In this document: positions 54,088-64,000 of the stretch, in pieces
How the letters are laid out: every line of letters begins with the position of its first letter
Numbering within the stretch: position 1 is the stretch's first letter
Source: Burkholderia diffusa
GTDB taxonomy: Bacteria > Pseudomonadota > Gammaproteobacteria > Burkholderiales > Burkholderiaceae
Reading direction: 5' to 3'
Length of the DNA: 64,000 nt
Assembly (NCBI RefSeq): GCF_001718315.1
Contig: NZ_CP013363.1
Span: 2,418,001 to 2,482,000, forward strand
Position numbers and translations under genes: made by a program
The notes under the pieces: model-generated
The model's database searches: none
Told to the model about the DNA's origin: nothing
What the model saw: the letters and a program-made list of their open reading frames with translations, nothing else

Positions 54088-54993
54088 CGAGACGGGTTCC
54101 GTTGAAAGAGACAGTTGCGGGAAGCGGCGTCGCACGACGGTCGGGCCCATGCATACGAAGCGGCGAAACGAAAACACGACGAAGCGACGAAAGAGCGAAG
54201 TCCATCGCCGGAATCGGCCGCTTTCGTGCGCGTCCCGCAGGCATCGGCGCGGAAAGTCGCGACCAGCCGCTGCATGTGCACATCGCGCAGCCGTGCCGAC
54301 CACGACGACCGGCAAATCGCTCGACGATACGATTCGCCCAGCCGGTTGAAAACGAACGAATTCTCGAATGGATATGACGCGCGATTCGACGACAGCCCCC
54401 GTCATGCTGCCGGATCCGATGCACGAATGCAGGGGCGTCGACAATACGCGCCCATTCCGCGCCCGAAGCTGCGACATGGCACCTCGAACGCTGCACTTCA
54501 CGTTGAAGTCGAACCCGGTGTACGGCCCACTGTCCGGCCGCGGCGCACACGACGATCGCGGGCACGGCAACGACACGGGCACGACGTAATCCGTCAGGGC
54601 GCGCGCCGACCAGGCGTTGCATTGGAAGCTCGACTCGACCGGCCGCTGGTACGATTTTGTCGCCACCGCCGACAGCGATGCGAGCTTCTCGCGCCCCGTG
54701 GCCGGCCGCGTCGAAACGGGTCGCCATCGATCAGCGACCCGGCGATCGGGCTCGCCGACCGCTTCCGACGACACCTGGGCCCGCCCGGCGCCAGCACCGG
54801 GCGCGACGCGGTCCTATCCGGCTGAAACGCCCGCCCGGCGCGGCTCAAACATCAGAAGGATAGGTGGTGCAGCCCTCATTTCGCGCCCACGAAAATGCTC
54901 CGTGTTGCGGCCCGTTCGCGTTAAACTTCGTCAAGCTGCATTCAACAACGACATCTTCGCCAATCTGGCACACACGACACGAGGATAGGTTCG
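54088..54993. other. Long intergenic region without a supported gene
   Basis: About 0.9 kb. Frames of 100-230 codons exist on both strands, but they are Arg/Ala-rich, lack ribosome sites and show no domain. No hairpin or repeat of note was seen. Confidence 0.5.
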
Positions 54994-55263
54994 ATGCGCA
55001 CTACCGGCTCATCCGGGGCAATGACCCTGCTCACCGAACACGACCCGGCCGACGGCCGCGAACTGCGCTCGCTCAGGCTCGAATCGACCGGCGACGGCAA
55101 GAGCGTGCTGCTGATCGAGATCGACGAACGCAAGCCCGGCATTCACCGCGAGGTCCGCTACGAGATCACGCCGGCCGAACTGATCGCGGCGATCCGCTCG
55201 CACGGCGCCGAGCTGCCCGGCGAAAACCACGGCGCGGCCTCGCTCGCCCGCACCCCTTCCTGA
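54994..55263 (+). CDS. Small conserved-looking protein
   Basis: 89 aa, two-strand/two-helix pattern (DGRELRSLRLESTGDGKSVL, then REVRYEITPAELIAAIRSHG). No signal peptide or membrane segment. GAGGATAGG lies before the ATG at 54994. Family not recognised; similar short proteins occur in Burkholderia. A 10-bp hairpin follows the stop. Confidence 0.65.
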   Translation: MRTTGSSGAMTLLTEHDPADGRELRSLRLESTGDGKSVLLIEIDERKPGIHREVRYEITPAELIAAIRSHGAELPGENHGAASLARTPS

Positions 55264-55270
55264 TGTCGAA

Positions 55271-55302
55271 CGGTGAGCCACGCGCAACGCACTGGCTCAC
55301 CG
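55271..55302 (+). terminator. Hairpin after the 89-aa gene
   Basis: CGGTGAGCCA (55271-55280) pairs perfectly with TGGCTCACCG (55293-55302), loop 12 nt. No T-run follows. Confidence 0.5.
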
Positions 55303-55426
55303 ATCTGTCCGCATGTCCCTGCCGCCGTCAGGCGCTTTCCGTCATTCCCCTCCGCACGGTTGAAAATGGCCGATAATCGGCCCATCTGTGAGTCTTCCTC
55401 ACGCGCTTCCTTTTCGGCCAGCCGTC

Positions 55427-56419
55427 ATGCTCCGTGACCTCGTCGCCCAATACGGGCCGCTCCTCGTCTTCGCCAATGTGCTGGCGGCGGCCATCGGCCT
55501 GCCCGTGCCGGCGATGCCGACGCTCGTGCTGTTCGGCGCGATGGCCGCGATGCATCCGGCGATGATCGGCTCGCAGCTATTGACGGTGCTGGCGCTGTCA
55601 GTCCTCGGCGCGCTGATCGGCGACACCGTGTGGTACGTCGCCGGCCGGCGCTACGGCGGCACGACGCTGAAGACGATCTGCCGGCTGTCGCTGTCGCGCG
55701 ATACCTGCGTGAAGAAAACCGAACGCTTCTTCGGCCGCTACGGCGTGCGCGTGCTCGCGGTCGCCCGCTTCATTCCGGGGCTTTCGCTCGTGTCGGTGCC
55801 AATGGCCGGCGCGCTCGGCACGCGCTATCGCACGTTCGCCGGCTACGACGCGCTGGGCGCCGCGTTGTGGACGACCGTCGGCCTCGTCGCCGGACTCGTG
55901 TTCTATCGGCAGATCGACTGGCTGTTCGCCGGCGCGAGCCGGCTCGGCCGCGCGGTGCTGCTGGTGATCGTCGCGCTGCTGGCAGTCTATGCGGCCGTGC
56001 GCTGGATGCGCCGCCGCGCGCTGATCCGCCAGCTCGCGAGCGCGCGGATCGGCGTCGACGAACTCGACCTGCTGCTGCGCGATCCGGCCGCACCGGTGGT
56101 GCTCGACGTGCGTTCGCCCGAGCACCGCAGGCTCGACCCGTTCACGATTCCCGGCGCGCAGTTCGCGGACGAGCGGCACATCGAGGACATCGTCGCGCGC
56201 TACCCGTTCTCGCAGAAGTTCGTCGTGTATTGCTCGTGCCCGAACGAGGTGACGGCCGCGCTGATGGCCAAGCGCCTGCTCGACGCGGGCTTCACCGATG
56301 CGCTGCCGCTGCGCGGCGGCCTCGACGCCTGGCGCGACACGGGCCGTCAGCTCACGTCGCTGGTGGAAGACATCCCCGCCGCGAACGATCCGGTGGCGGG
56401 GTTGCACAAGCCGGCCTGA
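55427..56419 (+). CDS. DedA membrane protein fused to rhodanese domain
   Basis: 330 aa from the ATG at 55427 (a GTG at 55388 is the longer alternative). DedA/SNARE-associated membrane domain at about 1-190 (GLPVPAMPTLVLFGAMAAM, GRRYGGTTLKTICRL, RFIPGLSLVSVPMAGALGTR), then a cytosolic rhodanese domain (about 220-310; VVLDVRSPEHRRLDPFTIPG) with the active-site Cys in VVYCSCPNEVTAALMAK. DedA proteins act as lipid flippases or proton-coupled transporters; the rhodanese Cys could carry sulfur or sense redox. The fusion is known in proteobacteria, but its job is not. Confidence 0.88.
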   Translation: MLRDLVAQYGPLLVFANVLAAAIGLPVPAMPTLVLFGAMAAMHPAMIGSQLLTVLALSVLGALIGDTVWYVAGRRYGGTTLKTICRLSLSRDTCVKKTERFFGRYGVRVLAVARFIPGLSLVSVPMAGALGTRYRTFAGYDALGAALWTTVGLVAGLVFYRQIDWLFAGASRLGRAVLLVIVALLAVYAAVRWMRRRALIRQLASARIGVDELDLLLRDPAAPVVLDVRSPEHRRLDPFTIPGAQFADERHIEDIVARYPFSQKFVVYCSCPNEVTAALMAKRLLDAGFTDALPLRGGLDAWRDTGRQLTSLVEDIPAANDPVAGLHKPA

Positions 56420-56460
56420 TCGAACCGGCCGCAGCCGGCTTGTGCAAGACGAGAAATGCT

Positions 56461-56483
56461 AAAGGGGGCGTTGCGCCCCCCTT
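56461..56483. terminator. Bidirectional terminator between DedA and OprD genes
   Basis: AAAGGGGGCG-TTG-CGCCCCCCTT forms a strong GC stem of at least 9 bp bounded by A and T tracts, 42 nt after the DedA-rhodanese stop and 14 nt from the OprD stop on the other strand. Confidence 0.85.
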
Positions 56484-56496
56484 CGATCAGAACGGA

Positions 56497-57975
56497 TCAG
56501 AACGCGTGCAGCGGCACGTTCACGACCAGGCGATATTCCTTGTTGGTCGCGTCCGAGTAGTGTGCGGAACCGTTGTGCCACATCGCAATGAACGTGACCT
56601 TCGTGTCCTTCAGCTTGCCGCTCTGGAACGTGTACGACGGAATGAAGCCGAACTCGTGGTGACGGCCCTGCACCGGTGCGCCGTTGCTCCAGTAGATGCT
56701 CGACTTGCTCGGATCCGCCGCCGCGCCCGCGCTCGCATCCGCGCCCCAGCCCGTCACACCCCACACCATCGCCTTGAAGCCCGGCAGGCCCGCTTCCTTG
56801 CCGTAGAACGTGTAACGCAACTGCAGCGACTTTTCGTGCGGCGCGTTGTAGTCGACGTCCATCGAGTTGGTCAGGAAGATGCCGTTGGTTTCATTGAGGT
56901 AGTCGAAGAACTGGTCGCCGAGCACTTGCTGATAACCGAGCAGCAGTTCGTGCGGGCCGTGTTGCGCGGCGAGCGACAGGCTGTACGCGTTGTTGTTGAT
57001 CTTGCCCTGCAGCGCGTCGCCGGTGTCGTGCGTCGAATAAACGTTACCGAAGCCCGTCCACTTGATCGACTTCGTATCGCCGATGCTGTGCTTCACCGAC
57101 GCGTAGTACTGGTGCCACACGTCGTCGGCCTGGTTCGCGTACAGCGCGACCTCGCCGTTCGGCGAGTAGTCCCACGTGCCGCCGACGTAGGTCAGGCGAT
57201 TGATGCGCGTGCCGCCGTACTGCGTCGTGAGGTTGGTGAGCGTCGTGTGACCGCGTGCATCGGTCTTCGTGAAGCTGCCGGCCTCGAGCATCACGTTCTT
57301 GAATTCGTTGCTGACGATCGTCGCGCCGAGGAACGTCGGCGGCAGCGCGCGGTTGTCGTGCTGCTCCATGAACGGGTTGTCGACGGCCTGCAGACCGTAC
57401 TTGACCACCGTGTTCGAGATGCGCGCCTTCACGTCGTAGATGCCCGGATAGGCCCACGCGAGCTGGTTCGAACCGCCGCCGCCCTTCGCGATGTGCACCA
57501 TGCTGCCGGCGCCGGCGCCGCCGTCGAGCTTCAGCGCCGCATACAGCGACGCGTCGAAGCCGATGCCGATCAGGCCGGTCGTGTAGCCCGACTCGAAGTT
57601 CGCCATCGCGCCCTGGACCCACGCGTGACGATGCGGCCCGCCCTTGTTGTCGAGCGTGTCCGAATAGTTGCGGAACAGGAAGTTCAGGTGGCTGTCGGCA
57701 ATGAAGCCGTTCGACTTCGACTGCGCCGACGGCTCGTCGGGCGGCGTAACGGCCTGGTTCGCCTCGGCGTTGATGATGGCGTTCGGGGTCGTTGCCTGCG
57801 CAACCGACGCGCTTGCGCCGGCGGACGGCGCGGCCTGCGCGACCGTCAGCGGCGCGGGGGCCGCGTCGTCGGCGTGCGCGACGCCGCTCATCGATACGCC
57901 GGCAAGCGCAGGCAAGCCCCATGCAAGCAGCATCTTCGATGCCGTCCCGATCGTCTTTTGCTTTTTCATCGTCAT
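56497..57975 (-). CDS. OprD-family outer-membrane porin
   Basis: 492 aa. Signal peptide (LLAWGLPALAGVSMSGVAHA), then the OprD-type N-terminal strand (GFIADSHLNFLFRNYSDTLD), alternating amphipathic beta strands (VWHQYYASVKHSIGDTKSIK and similar) and a C-terminal Phe (VVNVPLHAF). OprD porins are substrate-selective channels for amino acids and peptides. The position next to a peptide ABC importer on the same strand suggests outer-membrane uptake of its substrate. A 154-nt gap after oppF suggests separate or attenuated transcription. The ATG at 57969 (MKKQ) is equally possible. Confidence 0.88.
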   Translation of the reverse strand: MTMKKQKTIGTASKMLLAWGLPALAGVSMSGVAHADDAAPAPLTVAQAAPSAGASASVAQATTPNAIINAEANQAVTPPDEPSAQSKSNGFIADSHLNFLFRNYSDTLDNKGGPHRHAWVQGAMANFESGYTTGLIGIGFDASLYAALKLDGGAGAGSMVHIAKGGGGSNQLAWAYPGIYDVKARISNTVVKYGLQAVDNPFMEQHDNRALPPTFLGATIVSNEFKNVMLEAGSFTKTDARGHTTLTNLTTQYGGTRINRLTYVGGTWDYSPNGEVALYANQADDVWHQYYASVKHSIGDTKSIKWTGFGNVYSTHDTGDALQGKINNNAYSLSLAAQHGPHELLLGYQQVLGDQFFDYLNETNGIFLTNSMDVDYNAPHEKSLQLRYTFYGKEAGLPGFKAMVWGVTGWGADASAGAAADPSKSSIYWSNGAPVQGRHHEFGFIPSYTFQSGKLKDTKVTFIAMWHNGSAHYSDATNKEYRLVVNVPLHAF

Positions 57976-58129
57976 TCTCGTCTTGTGTTGATGTCGTCCA
58001 CGCCGGTTGCGATCCGCTTCCAGCCCCCCGGCGAGCCCGGTTAAGGACGCGCCTTTACCCGCGACGCGAAGATCATTCGCGCCGCACCCTACCCCTGTTG
58101 ACCAGCCTGGTTATGTTTGCTGCGTCACT

Positions 58130-59154
58130 TCACGCCGCCACGCCCGCCCGGATGCACGCGACACGCGCCGCCGAGCCGTGCCGCACTTCCGGCAGCGGCA
58201 CGTCCTGCGCACACGCGTCGATCGCGACCGGGCAGCGCGTGCGAAACGCGCAGCCGGACGGCGGGTTGAGCGGCGACGGCATCTCGCCCGCCAGCAGCAT
58301 CGGACGGCGAGCACGCTCGCGCGCCGGCTCCGGCGTCGGCGCCGCATCGAGCAGCGCCTTCGTGTACGGGTGCTGCGGCACCCCGTACACGTCATGCCGC
58401 GTGCCGAACTCCATCACGCGGCCGAGATACATCACGAGCACGCGCTGACTGATGGCCTTCACCACCGCCAGGTCGTGCGCGACGAACAGATAGGACAACG
58501 ACAGTTCGCGTTGCAGATCGCGCAGCAGGTTCACGATCTGCGCCTGGATCGACACATCGAGTGCCGATACGGGCTCGTCGCAGATCACGAGCTTCGGCTC
58601 GCTGATCAGCGCGCGCGCGATGCCGACACGCTGGCACTGTCCGCCTGAAAATTCGTGTGGATAGCGCAGCAGGTGATGCGCGTTCAGGCCGACACGCTCG
58701 AGCATCGTGACCACGCGGCGTCGCACTTCGGCGCGGCCAAGGCCGGCGTGGTGCGTGACGAGCGGCTCCGCGACGATCTGCTCGATCGTCATGCGCGGAT
58801 CGAGCGACGCGAGCGGATCCTGGAAGATCATCTGCACTTCGCGGCGCATCGCGGTGCCGCGCAGATGGTCGGGCGCGACGGCTTCGCCGCGCCAGCGCAC
58901 CGTGCCTGCCGTCATCGGCACGAGGCCGATCAGCGCGCGAGCGAGCGTCGACTTCCCGCAGCCCGACTCGCCGACGAGCCCGACCGTCTCGCCGCGCTTC
59001 ACGTCGAACGACACACCGTCGACCGCGCGCAGCGTGCCCTTCGGCGACCACGGATAGCCGCCGAGCGGCACGCGGAAATGCACCTTCAGATCCTCGACGG
59101 ACAGCAGCGTATCGTTCGCACCCGTCGCGCCGGCATTGCGGCGTTCATCGACGC

Positions 59155-59158
<4 letters not shown>
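58130..59158 (-). CDS. Peptide ABC transporter ATPase (OppF/DppF type)
   Basis: 342 aa. Walker A GESGCGKSTLARALIG, Q-loop MIFQDPLASLDPR, signature EFSGGQCQRVGIARAL and Walker B LVICDEPVSALDVS, with the H-loop VAHDLAVV. The C-terminal oligopeptide-transporter extension is present (NPPSGCAFRTRCPVAIDACA, Cys residues that bind an Fe-S cluster in this family). The ATG at 59158 overlaps the previous gene's stop by 4 nt. It powers the importer together with the OppD-type ATPase. Confidence 0.93.
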
Positions 59159-60147
<989 letters not shown>

Positions 60148-60148
60148 T

Positions 60149-61051
60149 TCAGCGATCCTTCGGGTCGAGCGCGTCACGCAGGCCGTCGCCAACGAAGTTC
60201 ACGCAATAGAGCGTCACGCACAGCATGACGGCCGGCGCCAGCAGCAGCCACGGCATCGATTCCAGTTTCTGCGCGCCGTCCTGGATCAGCACGCCCCAGC
60301 TCGTCATCGGTTCCTGCACGCCGAGGCCGAGGAACGACAGCACCGATTCGGTCAACACGATGTTCGGCACCGACACGGTTGCGTACACAACGACTACGCC
60401 GAGCAGGTTCGGCACGATGTGGCGCACCACGATCGACGTCGGCGACACGCCGATCGCGCGCGCCGCATCGACGAACTCGCGATTGCGCAGCGACAGCGTC
60501 TGACCGCGCACGACACGCGCCATGTCGATCCACGAGAACGCGCTGATCGTCAGCACGACCAGCACGAACGAGCGGCCGAACAGGGTCATCATCAGGATCG
60601 CGATCAGCAGGTACGGGATCGCGTACATCATGTCGACGACGCGCATCATCGCGGAGTCGACGCGGCCGCCCGCGAAGCCGGCGGTCGCGCCCCATGCGAC
60701 GCCGAACAGTCCGGACACCAGCGTGCCGAGCAGGCCGACCTCGATCGACACGCGGCCGCCGATCAGCGTGCGCACGAGCAGGTCGCGGCCGAGTTCGTCG
60801 GTGCCGAACCAGTGCTGGTTCGCGAGCGTCGGCGGCAGGCTGATCGCGGCCCAGTCGCTCGCGGCGGGATCGGCCGCGAGCACCCACGGGCCGACGAAAC
60901 ACGCGAGGGTGATGAGCGCGAGCAGCACGAGGCTGAACACGGCCGCGCGATTGTGAAGGAAGCGCGCGAACGCGAGCGCGAGCGGCGAGCGCGAACGCGG
61001 CGGCGAGTCGGTCTGCACGGGCAGACTGACGACGGGAGTAGTCGGAGTCAT
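60149..61051 (-). CDS. Peptide ABC transporter permease (OppC/DppC type)
   Basis: 300 aa with about six membrane segments. N-terminal cytoplasmic tail, first helix AAVFSLVLLALITLACFV, the exported loop HWFGTDELGRDLLVRTLIGG, and the EAA motif region REFVDAARAIGVSPTSIVVR-H, which contacts the ATPases. Closing helix LLLAPAVMLCVTLYCVNFVG. It starts 14 nt after the stop of oppB-type permease. Confidence 0.93.
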   Translation of the reverse strand: MTPTTPVVSLPVQTDSPPRSRSPLALAFARFLHNRAAVFSLVLLALITLACFVGPWVLAADPAASDWAAISLPPTLANQHWFGTDELGRDLLVRTLIGGRVSIEVGLLGTLVSGLFGVAWGATAGFAGGRVDSAMMRVVDMMYAIPYLLIAILMMTLFGRSFVLVVLTISAFSWIDMARVVRGQTLSLRNREFVDAARAIGVSPTSIVVRHIVPNLLGVVVVYATVSVPNIVLTESVLSFLGLGVQEPMTSWGVLIQDGAQKLESMPWLLLAPAVMLCVTLYCVNFVGDGLRDALDPKDR

Positions 61052-61064
61052 CGCAGTGCCTCGC

Positions 61065-62003
61065 TCAATAACGGATGCGCGGATCGAGCCACGCGTACGC
61101 GAGGTCGACCAGCAGGTTGAACAGCACCGCACAAACGGTCGTCAGCACGACGAGGCCGAGCACCAGCGTGTAATCGCGGTTGATCGCGCCGTTCACGACG
61201 AGCTGCCCGAGCCCCGGCAGCGCGAACACCGATTCGGTGACGACCGCCGCCGTGATCGACGTGATGCAGACCGTGCCGAACAGGGACACGACCGGCATCA
61301 GCGCGGGCTTGAGCGCATGACGCAGCACGATCGTCGAGCCCGGCAAACCCTTGGCCCGCGCGGTGCGGATGTAGTTGCTCGACAGCGTCTCGATCATCGA
61401 GCCGCGCATCACGCGTGCGAGCAGCGACACGTTGATGAAGGTCAGCAGCACGATCGGCAGCAGCCGGTACTGCCAGCCGCCGTCGCCCCAGCCGCCGGCC
61501 GGCAGCCAGCCGTTGCCGGCCGACGTCTTGAGCAGGATCGCGAAAATCCACACGAGTACCGGGCCGAGCACGAACGGCGGCACGACGTTGCCGAAGTTGC
61601 CGATCAGCATCACGAAGCGATCGATCACGCTGTCGCGGCGCACGGCTGCGACGGTGCCGAGCAGCACGCCGAACACGATCGAGATCGGGATCGACACACC
61701 GCCCACGCCGAGACTCACGGGCAGCGCCTTCTTCACGAGATCGTTCACCGACCAGTCGACGTAACGGAACGACGGGCCGAGATCGCCTTGCAGCAGCGAA
61801 CCGAGATACATCAGGTACTGCTTCCACAGCGGCTCGTCGAGGTGGTACTTCGCGTTCAGGTTCGCGAGCGTCGCCGCGGACAGCTGCTTCTCCGTATCGA
61901 ACGGACCGCCGGGCGTGAAGTGCAGCAGCAGGTAGCAGACGGTGATGACGGCGAGAATCGTCGGCACCGCCCACAACGTGCGTCTCAGTGCGTAGGCCAG
62001 CAT
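61065..62003 (-). CDS. Peptide ABC transporter permease (OppB/DppB type)
   Basis: 312 aa with about six membrane helices: helix 1 LRRTLWAVPTILAVITVCYL, the periplasmic stretch HFTPGGPFDTEKQLSAATL, and the EAA-type loop YIRTARAKGLPGSTIVLRHA. The closing segment (VLFNLLVDLAYAWLDPRIRY) is typical of the family. It lies between the binding protein and the OppC-type permease. Starts with ATG at 62003, 12 nt from the binding-protein stop. Confidence 0.93.
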   Translation of the reverse strand: MLAYALRRTLWAVPTILAVITVCYLLLHFTPGGPFDTEKQLSAATLANLNAKYHLDEPLWKQYLMYLGSLLQGDLGPSFRYVDWSVNDLVKKALPVSLGVGGVSIPISIVFGVLLGTVAAVRRDSVIDRFVMLIGNFGNVVPPFVLGPVLVWIFAILLKTSAGNGWLPAGGWGDGGWQYRLLPIVLLTFINVSLLARVMRGSMIETLSSNYIRTARAKGLPGSTIVLRHALKPALMPVVSLFGTVCITSITAAVVTESVFALPGLGQLVVNGAINRDYTLVLGLVVLTTVCAVLFNLLVDLAYAWLDPRIRY

Positions 62004-62014
62004 GATCGCTCCGC

Positions 62015-63628
62015 TCAGTGCTTGATCAGGTACATGTCCTGCGAAGCACGCATGTCGATCACGTTCTTCAGCGAGTAGCCGCCCACGTAGGGCTTCACGA
62101 GACGGTCGGCCGAATACTGGAACAGCGGCACCATCGGCGTGTCGTTCATCGCCATGTCGTGCGCCTGCGTGAGCAGCGCGGCGCGCGCCTTGTCGTCGAG
62201 CTTCTGGTTGCCGTCGTCGACGAACGTGTCGACCTGCTTGTTGCAGTAGCCGACGGTGTTCTGCGAGCTGCCGCAGCGGATCAGGTCGAAGAAGGTCATC
62301 GCGTCGTTGTAGTCGGCGAACCAGCCGTCGCGCGCGATCTGCACCTTGCCGTCATGCCGCTCCTTCATCAGCACCTTGAACTCGACGTTCTCGAGCTTCG
62401 TGTTGATGCCGAGCTTCGTGCGCCATTCCGATGCGGTGAACAGCGCGACCTTCTTGTGCAGGTCGTTGGTGTTGTACGTGAGCGTGAACGACAGCGGCTT
62501 CGCGTCCGAATAGCCGGCCTGCTTCAGCAGGTCCTTCGCGGTCGAGATGCGCTTGGCCATCGGCCACGACGCCCATTCCGGCGTGAACGGCTGCACGCCC
62601 TTCGTGCCGTTCGGCATCAGGCCGTACATCGGCTTCTCGCCGGCCTGCGTGAGCTTCGACGTCAGCACGTCGCGATCGATCACCATCGACAGCGCCTGGC
62701 GCACGCGCTTGTCCTTGAGCGCCGCGTCGTTGTTGTTCAGGTAGTAGTAGTAGGTCGCGAGCTGCAGGCCCGGGCGCAGTTCGCCGCCGAACTGCTTGCT
62801 GACCTGCTGGAAGATGCCCGACGGGATCGAGTAGCTGTAGTCGATCTGGCCCGCCTGATACATGCGCATCGCCGTTTCGTCGCTTTCGATCGGCAGGTAC
62901 GTGACCTTGTTGATCACGACCTTCGGCGCGTTCCAGTACTTCGCGTCCTTCGAGATCACGATGCGGTTGTTCGGCTGCCAGTCGACGAGCTGGTACGCGC
63001 CGTTGCTGACGATGTTGCCCGGGCGCGTCCATGCGTCGCCGAACTTCGCGACCACGTCCTTGTTCACCGGTGCGAGCGGGGCCATCGCGGTCAGCTCGGG
63101 GAAGAACGCGACCGGCACGTCGGTCGTCACTTCCAGCGTGTACGGGTCGACCGCGCGCACGCCGAGCGTCGTCGGCGCGGCCTTGCCGGCGATGATGTCC
63201 TTCGAGTTCTTGATGAATTCGACGAGGATCGTGTACTTCGAGCCCGTCTTCGGATCGGCGACGCGCTGCCACGAATACACGAAATCGGCGGCCGTCACCG
63301 GCTGGCCGTTGCTCCACTTCGCGTCATGGCGGAGCTTGAAGATCCACGTCTGCGGCGTCTTGCGTTCCCACGAGAGCGCAACGCCCGGCACGACCTGGCC
63401 GGCGGCATCGATGCGGGCGAGCCCTTCGAACAGGTCGAGGCCGATCGTATTGCCGGTCCACGATTCGATGTGCGCCGGATCGAGCGACTCGACTTCGGCT
63501 GGCACCTGGCGCGTCAGGTCCTGTTGGGGAGCGAGCGCGACGTTCGACGGAACGGTCACGGCGTGAGCGGCGGGCGTCGTCAGGGCGAGCGCGGCCAGCA
63601 CGGCCGACATGGCATGCAAGGATTTCAT
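62015..63628 (-). CDS. Peptide ABC transporter binding protein (OppA type)
   Basis: 537 aa with a signal peptide (MSAVLAALALTTPAAHAVTV), then SBP family 5 features: PAEVESLDPAHIESWTGNTI, GLDLFEGLARIDAAGQVVPG and the WERKTPQTWIFKLRHDAKWS pattern, with SWQRVADPKTGSKY. It is a full-length periplasmic receptor, probably for oligopeptides, like OppA/MppA. It is the first gene of the five-gene importer operon. Peptide size preference is not known. Confidence 0.94.
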   Translation of the reverse strand: MKSLHAMSAVLAALALTTPAAHAVTVPSNVALAPQQDLTRQVPAEVESLDPAHIESWTGNTIGLDLFEGLARIDAAGQVVPGVALSWERKTPQTWIFKLRHDAKWSNGQPVTAADFVYSWQRVADPKTGSKYTILVEFIKNSKDIIAGKAAPTTLGVRAVDPYTLEVTTDVPVAFFPELTAMAPLAPVNKDVVAKFGDAWTRPGNIVSNGAYQLVDWQPNNRIVISKDAKYWNAPKVVINKVTYLPIESDETAMRMYQAGQIDYSYSIPSGIFQQVSKQFGGELRPGLQLATYYYYLNNNDAALKDKRVRQALSMVIDRDVLTSKLTQAGEKPMYGLMPNGTKGVQPFTPEWASWPMAKRISTAKDLLKQAGYSDAKPLSFTLTYNTNDLHKKVALFTASEWRTKLGINTKLENVEFKVLMKERHDGKVQIARDGWFADYNDAMTFFDLIRCGSSQNTVGYCNKQVDTFVDDGNQKLDDKARAALLTQAHDMAMNDTPMVPLFQYSADRLVKPYVGGYSLKNVIDMRASQDMYLIKH

Positions 63629-63745
63629 CGTGGCGGTCTTGAGAAGGTTGTTCGGTGAGCGATGCGCGGCGGATGCCGCGGTTACGCGTGAGACGCTGAC
63701 GGGTTCAGCGATTGAGGAGGCCCGTGATTCTCGTATTGCATCTTA

Positions 63746-63798
63746 GTATTCCTTACGTTTCTTTCGACAGGCATTCCGTCTCGGAAACGAAGGAATAC
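63746..63798. promoter_or_regulatory. Inverted repeat between regulator and oppA
   Basis: GTATTCCTT-A-CGTTTC (63746-63761) pairs with GAAACG-AAGGAATAC (63784-63798) with one unpaired base, a 15-bp dyad, and a related GCATTCC lies between. It is 118 nt before the oppA start. It could be an operator or a terminator of the regulator transcript. Confidence 0.6.
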
Positions 63799-63805
63799 CT
63801 GTGCG

Positions 63806-64000
63806 TTAGAACAGCCGCGGCGTACCGACCCAGACCACCACCGACTCGATCTTCGCGGTGTTGACCCAGCTGTGCGGGACGGTCGACTGATAGTGCGAAC
63901 TGTCGCCGGCCTGCAGGACGAACGTCTTGCCTTCCAGCGTCAGCGACACTTCCCCTTCAATCACATACAGGAACTCCTCTCCTGCATGTGTCGTCACCTC
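63806..64000 (-). CDS. C-terminal cupin domain, probably XRE-cupin regulator, 5' part outside window
   Basis: The last 64 residues are visible and end in PRLF: HAGEEFLYVIEGEVSLTLEG and LQAGDSSHYQSTVPHSWVNT are a cupin barrel with the usual Gly/Glu/His pattern. Proteins that end this way upstream of transporter genes are usually helix-turn-helix plus cupin regulators, but the DNA-binding part is not in the window. It would be the gene immediately upstream of oppA, on the same strand. Confidence 0.75.
   Translation of the reverse strand, partial: EVTTHAGEEFLYVIEGEVSLTLEGKTFVLQAGDSSHYQSTVPHSWVNTAKIESVVVWVGTPRLF

Noticed and set aside
54068..54727. Minus-strand open frame of about 220 codons upstream of the thioredoxin-fold gene
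   Set aside because: Arg-rich, no ribosome site, no domain, overlaps the signal-peptide region of the real gene in another frame.

Overview
The window is high-GC DNA of a betaproteobacterium, most likely Burkholderia (cepacia complex or a close relative). Pointers are the prpR / prpB-prpC-acnD-prpF arrangement, DUF4148 and short H-NS-like proteins, an OprD-type porin beside a dipeptide ABC operon, and very GC-biased third codon positions. About 46 protein genes can be supported, one of them cut by each window end. I saw no rRNA or tRNA genes, no CRISPR array and no intact insertion sequence.

Layout. 1-9.2 kb: 3' part of an ABC permease, a LysR regulator, a secreted phosphatase-fold hydrolase, a small orphan protein, a giant AsmA-like (DUF748) envelope protein and a DUF1254/DUF1214 lipoprotein. 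9.4-12.4 kb: CopA copper exporter behind a 19-bp-spacer MerR/CueR-type promoter. 12.5-20.4 kb: acetyltransferase, a 51-aa protein ending in an 8-bp tandem repeat, a membrane coiled-coil protein, MgtC, an AGE-family epimerase, a chemotaxis receptor, a thioesterase and an alpha-methylacyl-CoA racemase-like enzyme.

20.5-30.9 kb: a lower-GC type VI secretion island on the minus strand: vgrG, a phospholipase D (Tle5-like) effector, two tandem-duplicated Sel1-like periplasmic immunity candidates, a PAAR protein, tssL and a decayed tssM fragment, followed upstream by about 1 kb of AT-rich DNA without a convincing gene. 30.9-39.2 kb: the complete AcnD-type 2-methylcitrate cycle operon for propionate with its divergent sigma-54 activator PrpR, a good -24/-12 promoter and a palindromic upstream site.

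39.2-50 kb: mixed metabolic and regulatory genes: a CGNR protein apparently truncated by a partial duplication of the neighbouring VOC gene, a FAH-family hydrolase, an IclR regulator, an H-NS-like coiled-coil protein, a Pat-like acetyltransferase and an H-NS protein. The most unusual DNA is here: an 11-unit, strictly 23-bp-periodic degenerate array (43.71-43.96 kb), with further copies in the opposite orientation on the far side of the Pat-like gene.

48.5-52.4 kb: a sigma-54 activator divergent from a GntP-type permease, with a near-consensus -24/-12 promoter and palindromic upstream sites, resembling the HbcR/3-hydroxybutyrate arrangement. 52.5-56.5 kb: thioredoxin-fold protein, small conserved protein, DedA-rhodanese fusion. 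56.5-64 kb: OprD-type porin and a complete peptide ABC importer operon (oppA-B-C-D-F order), preceded by the 3' end of a cupin-domain regulator and an operator-like inverted repeat.
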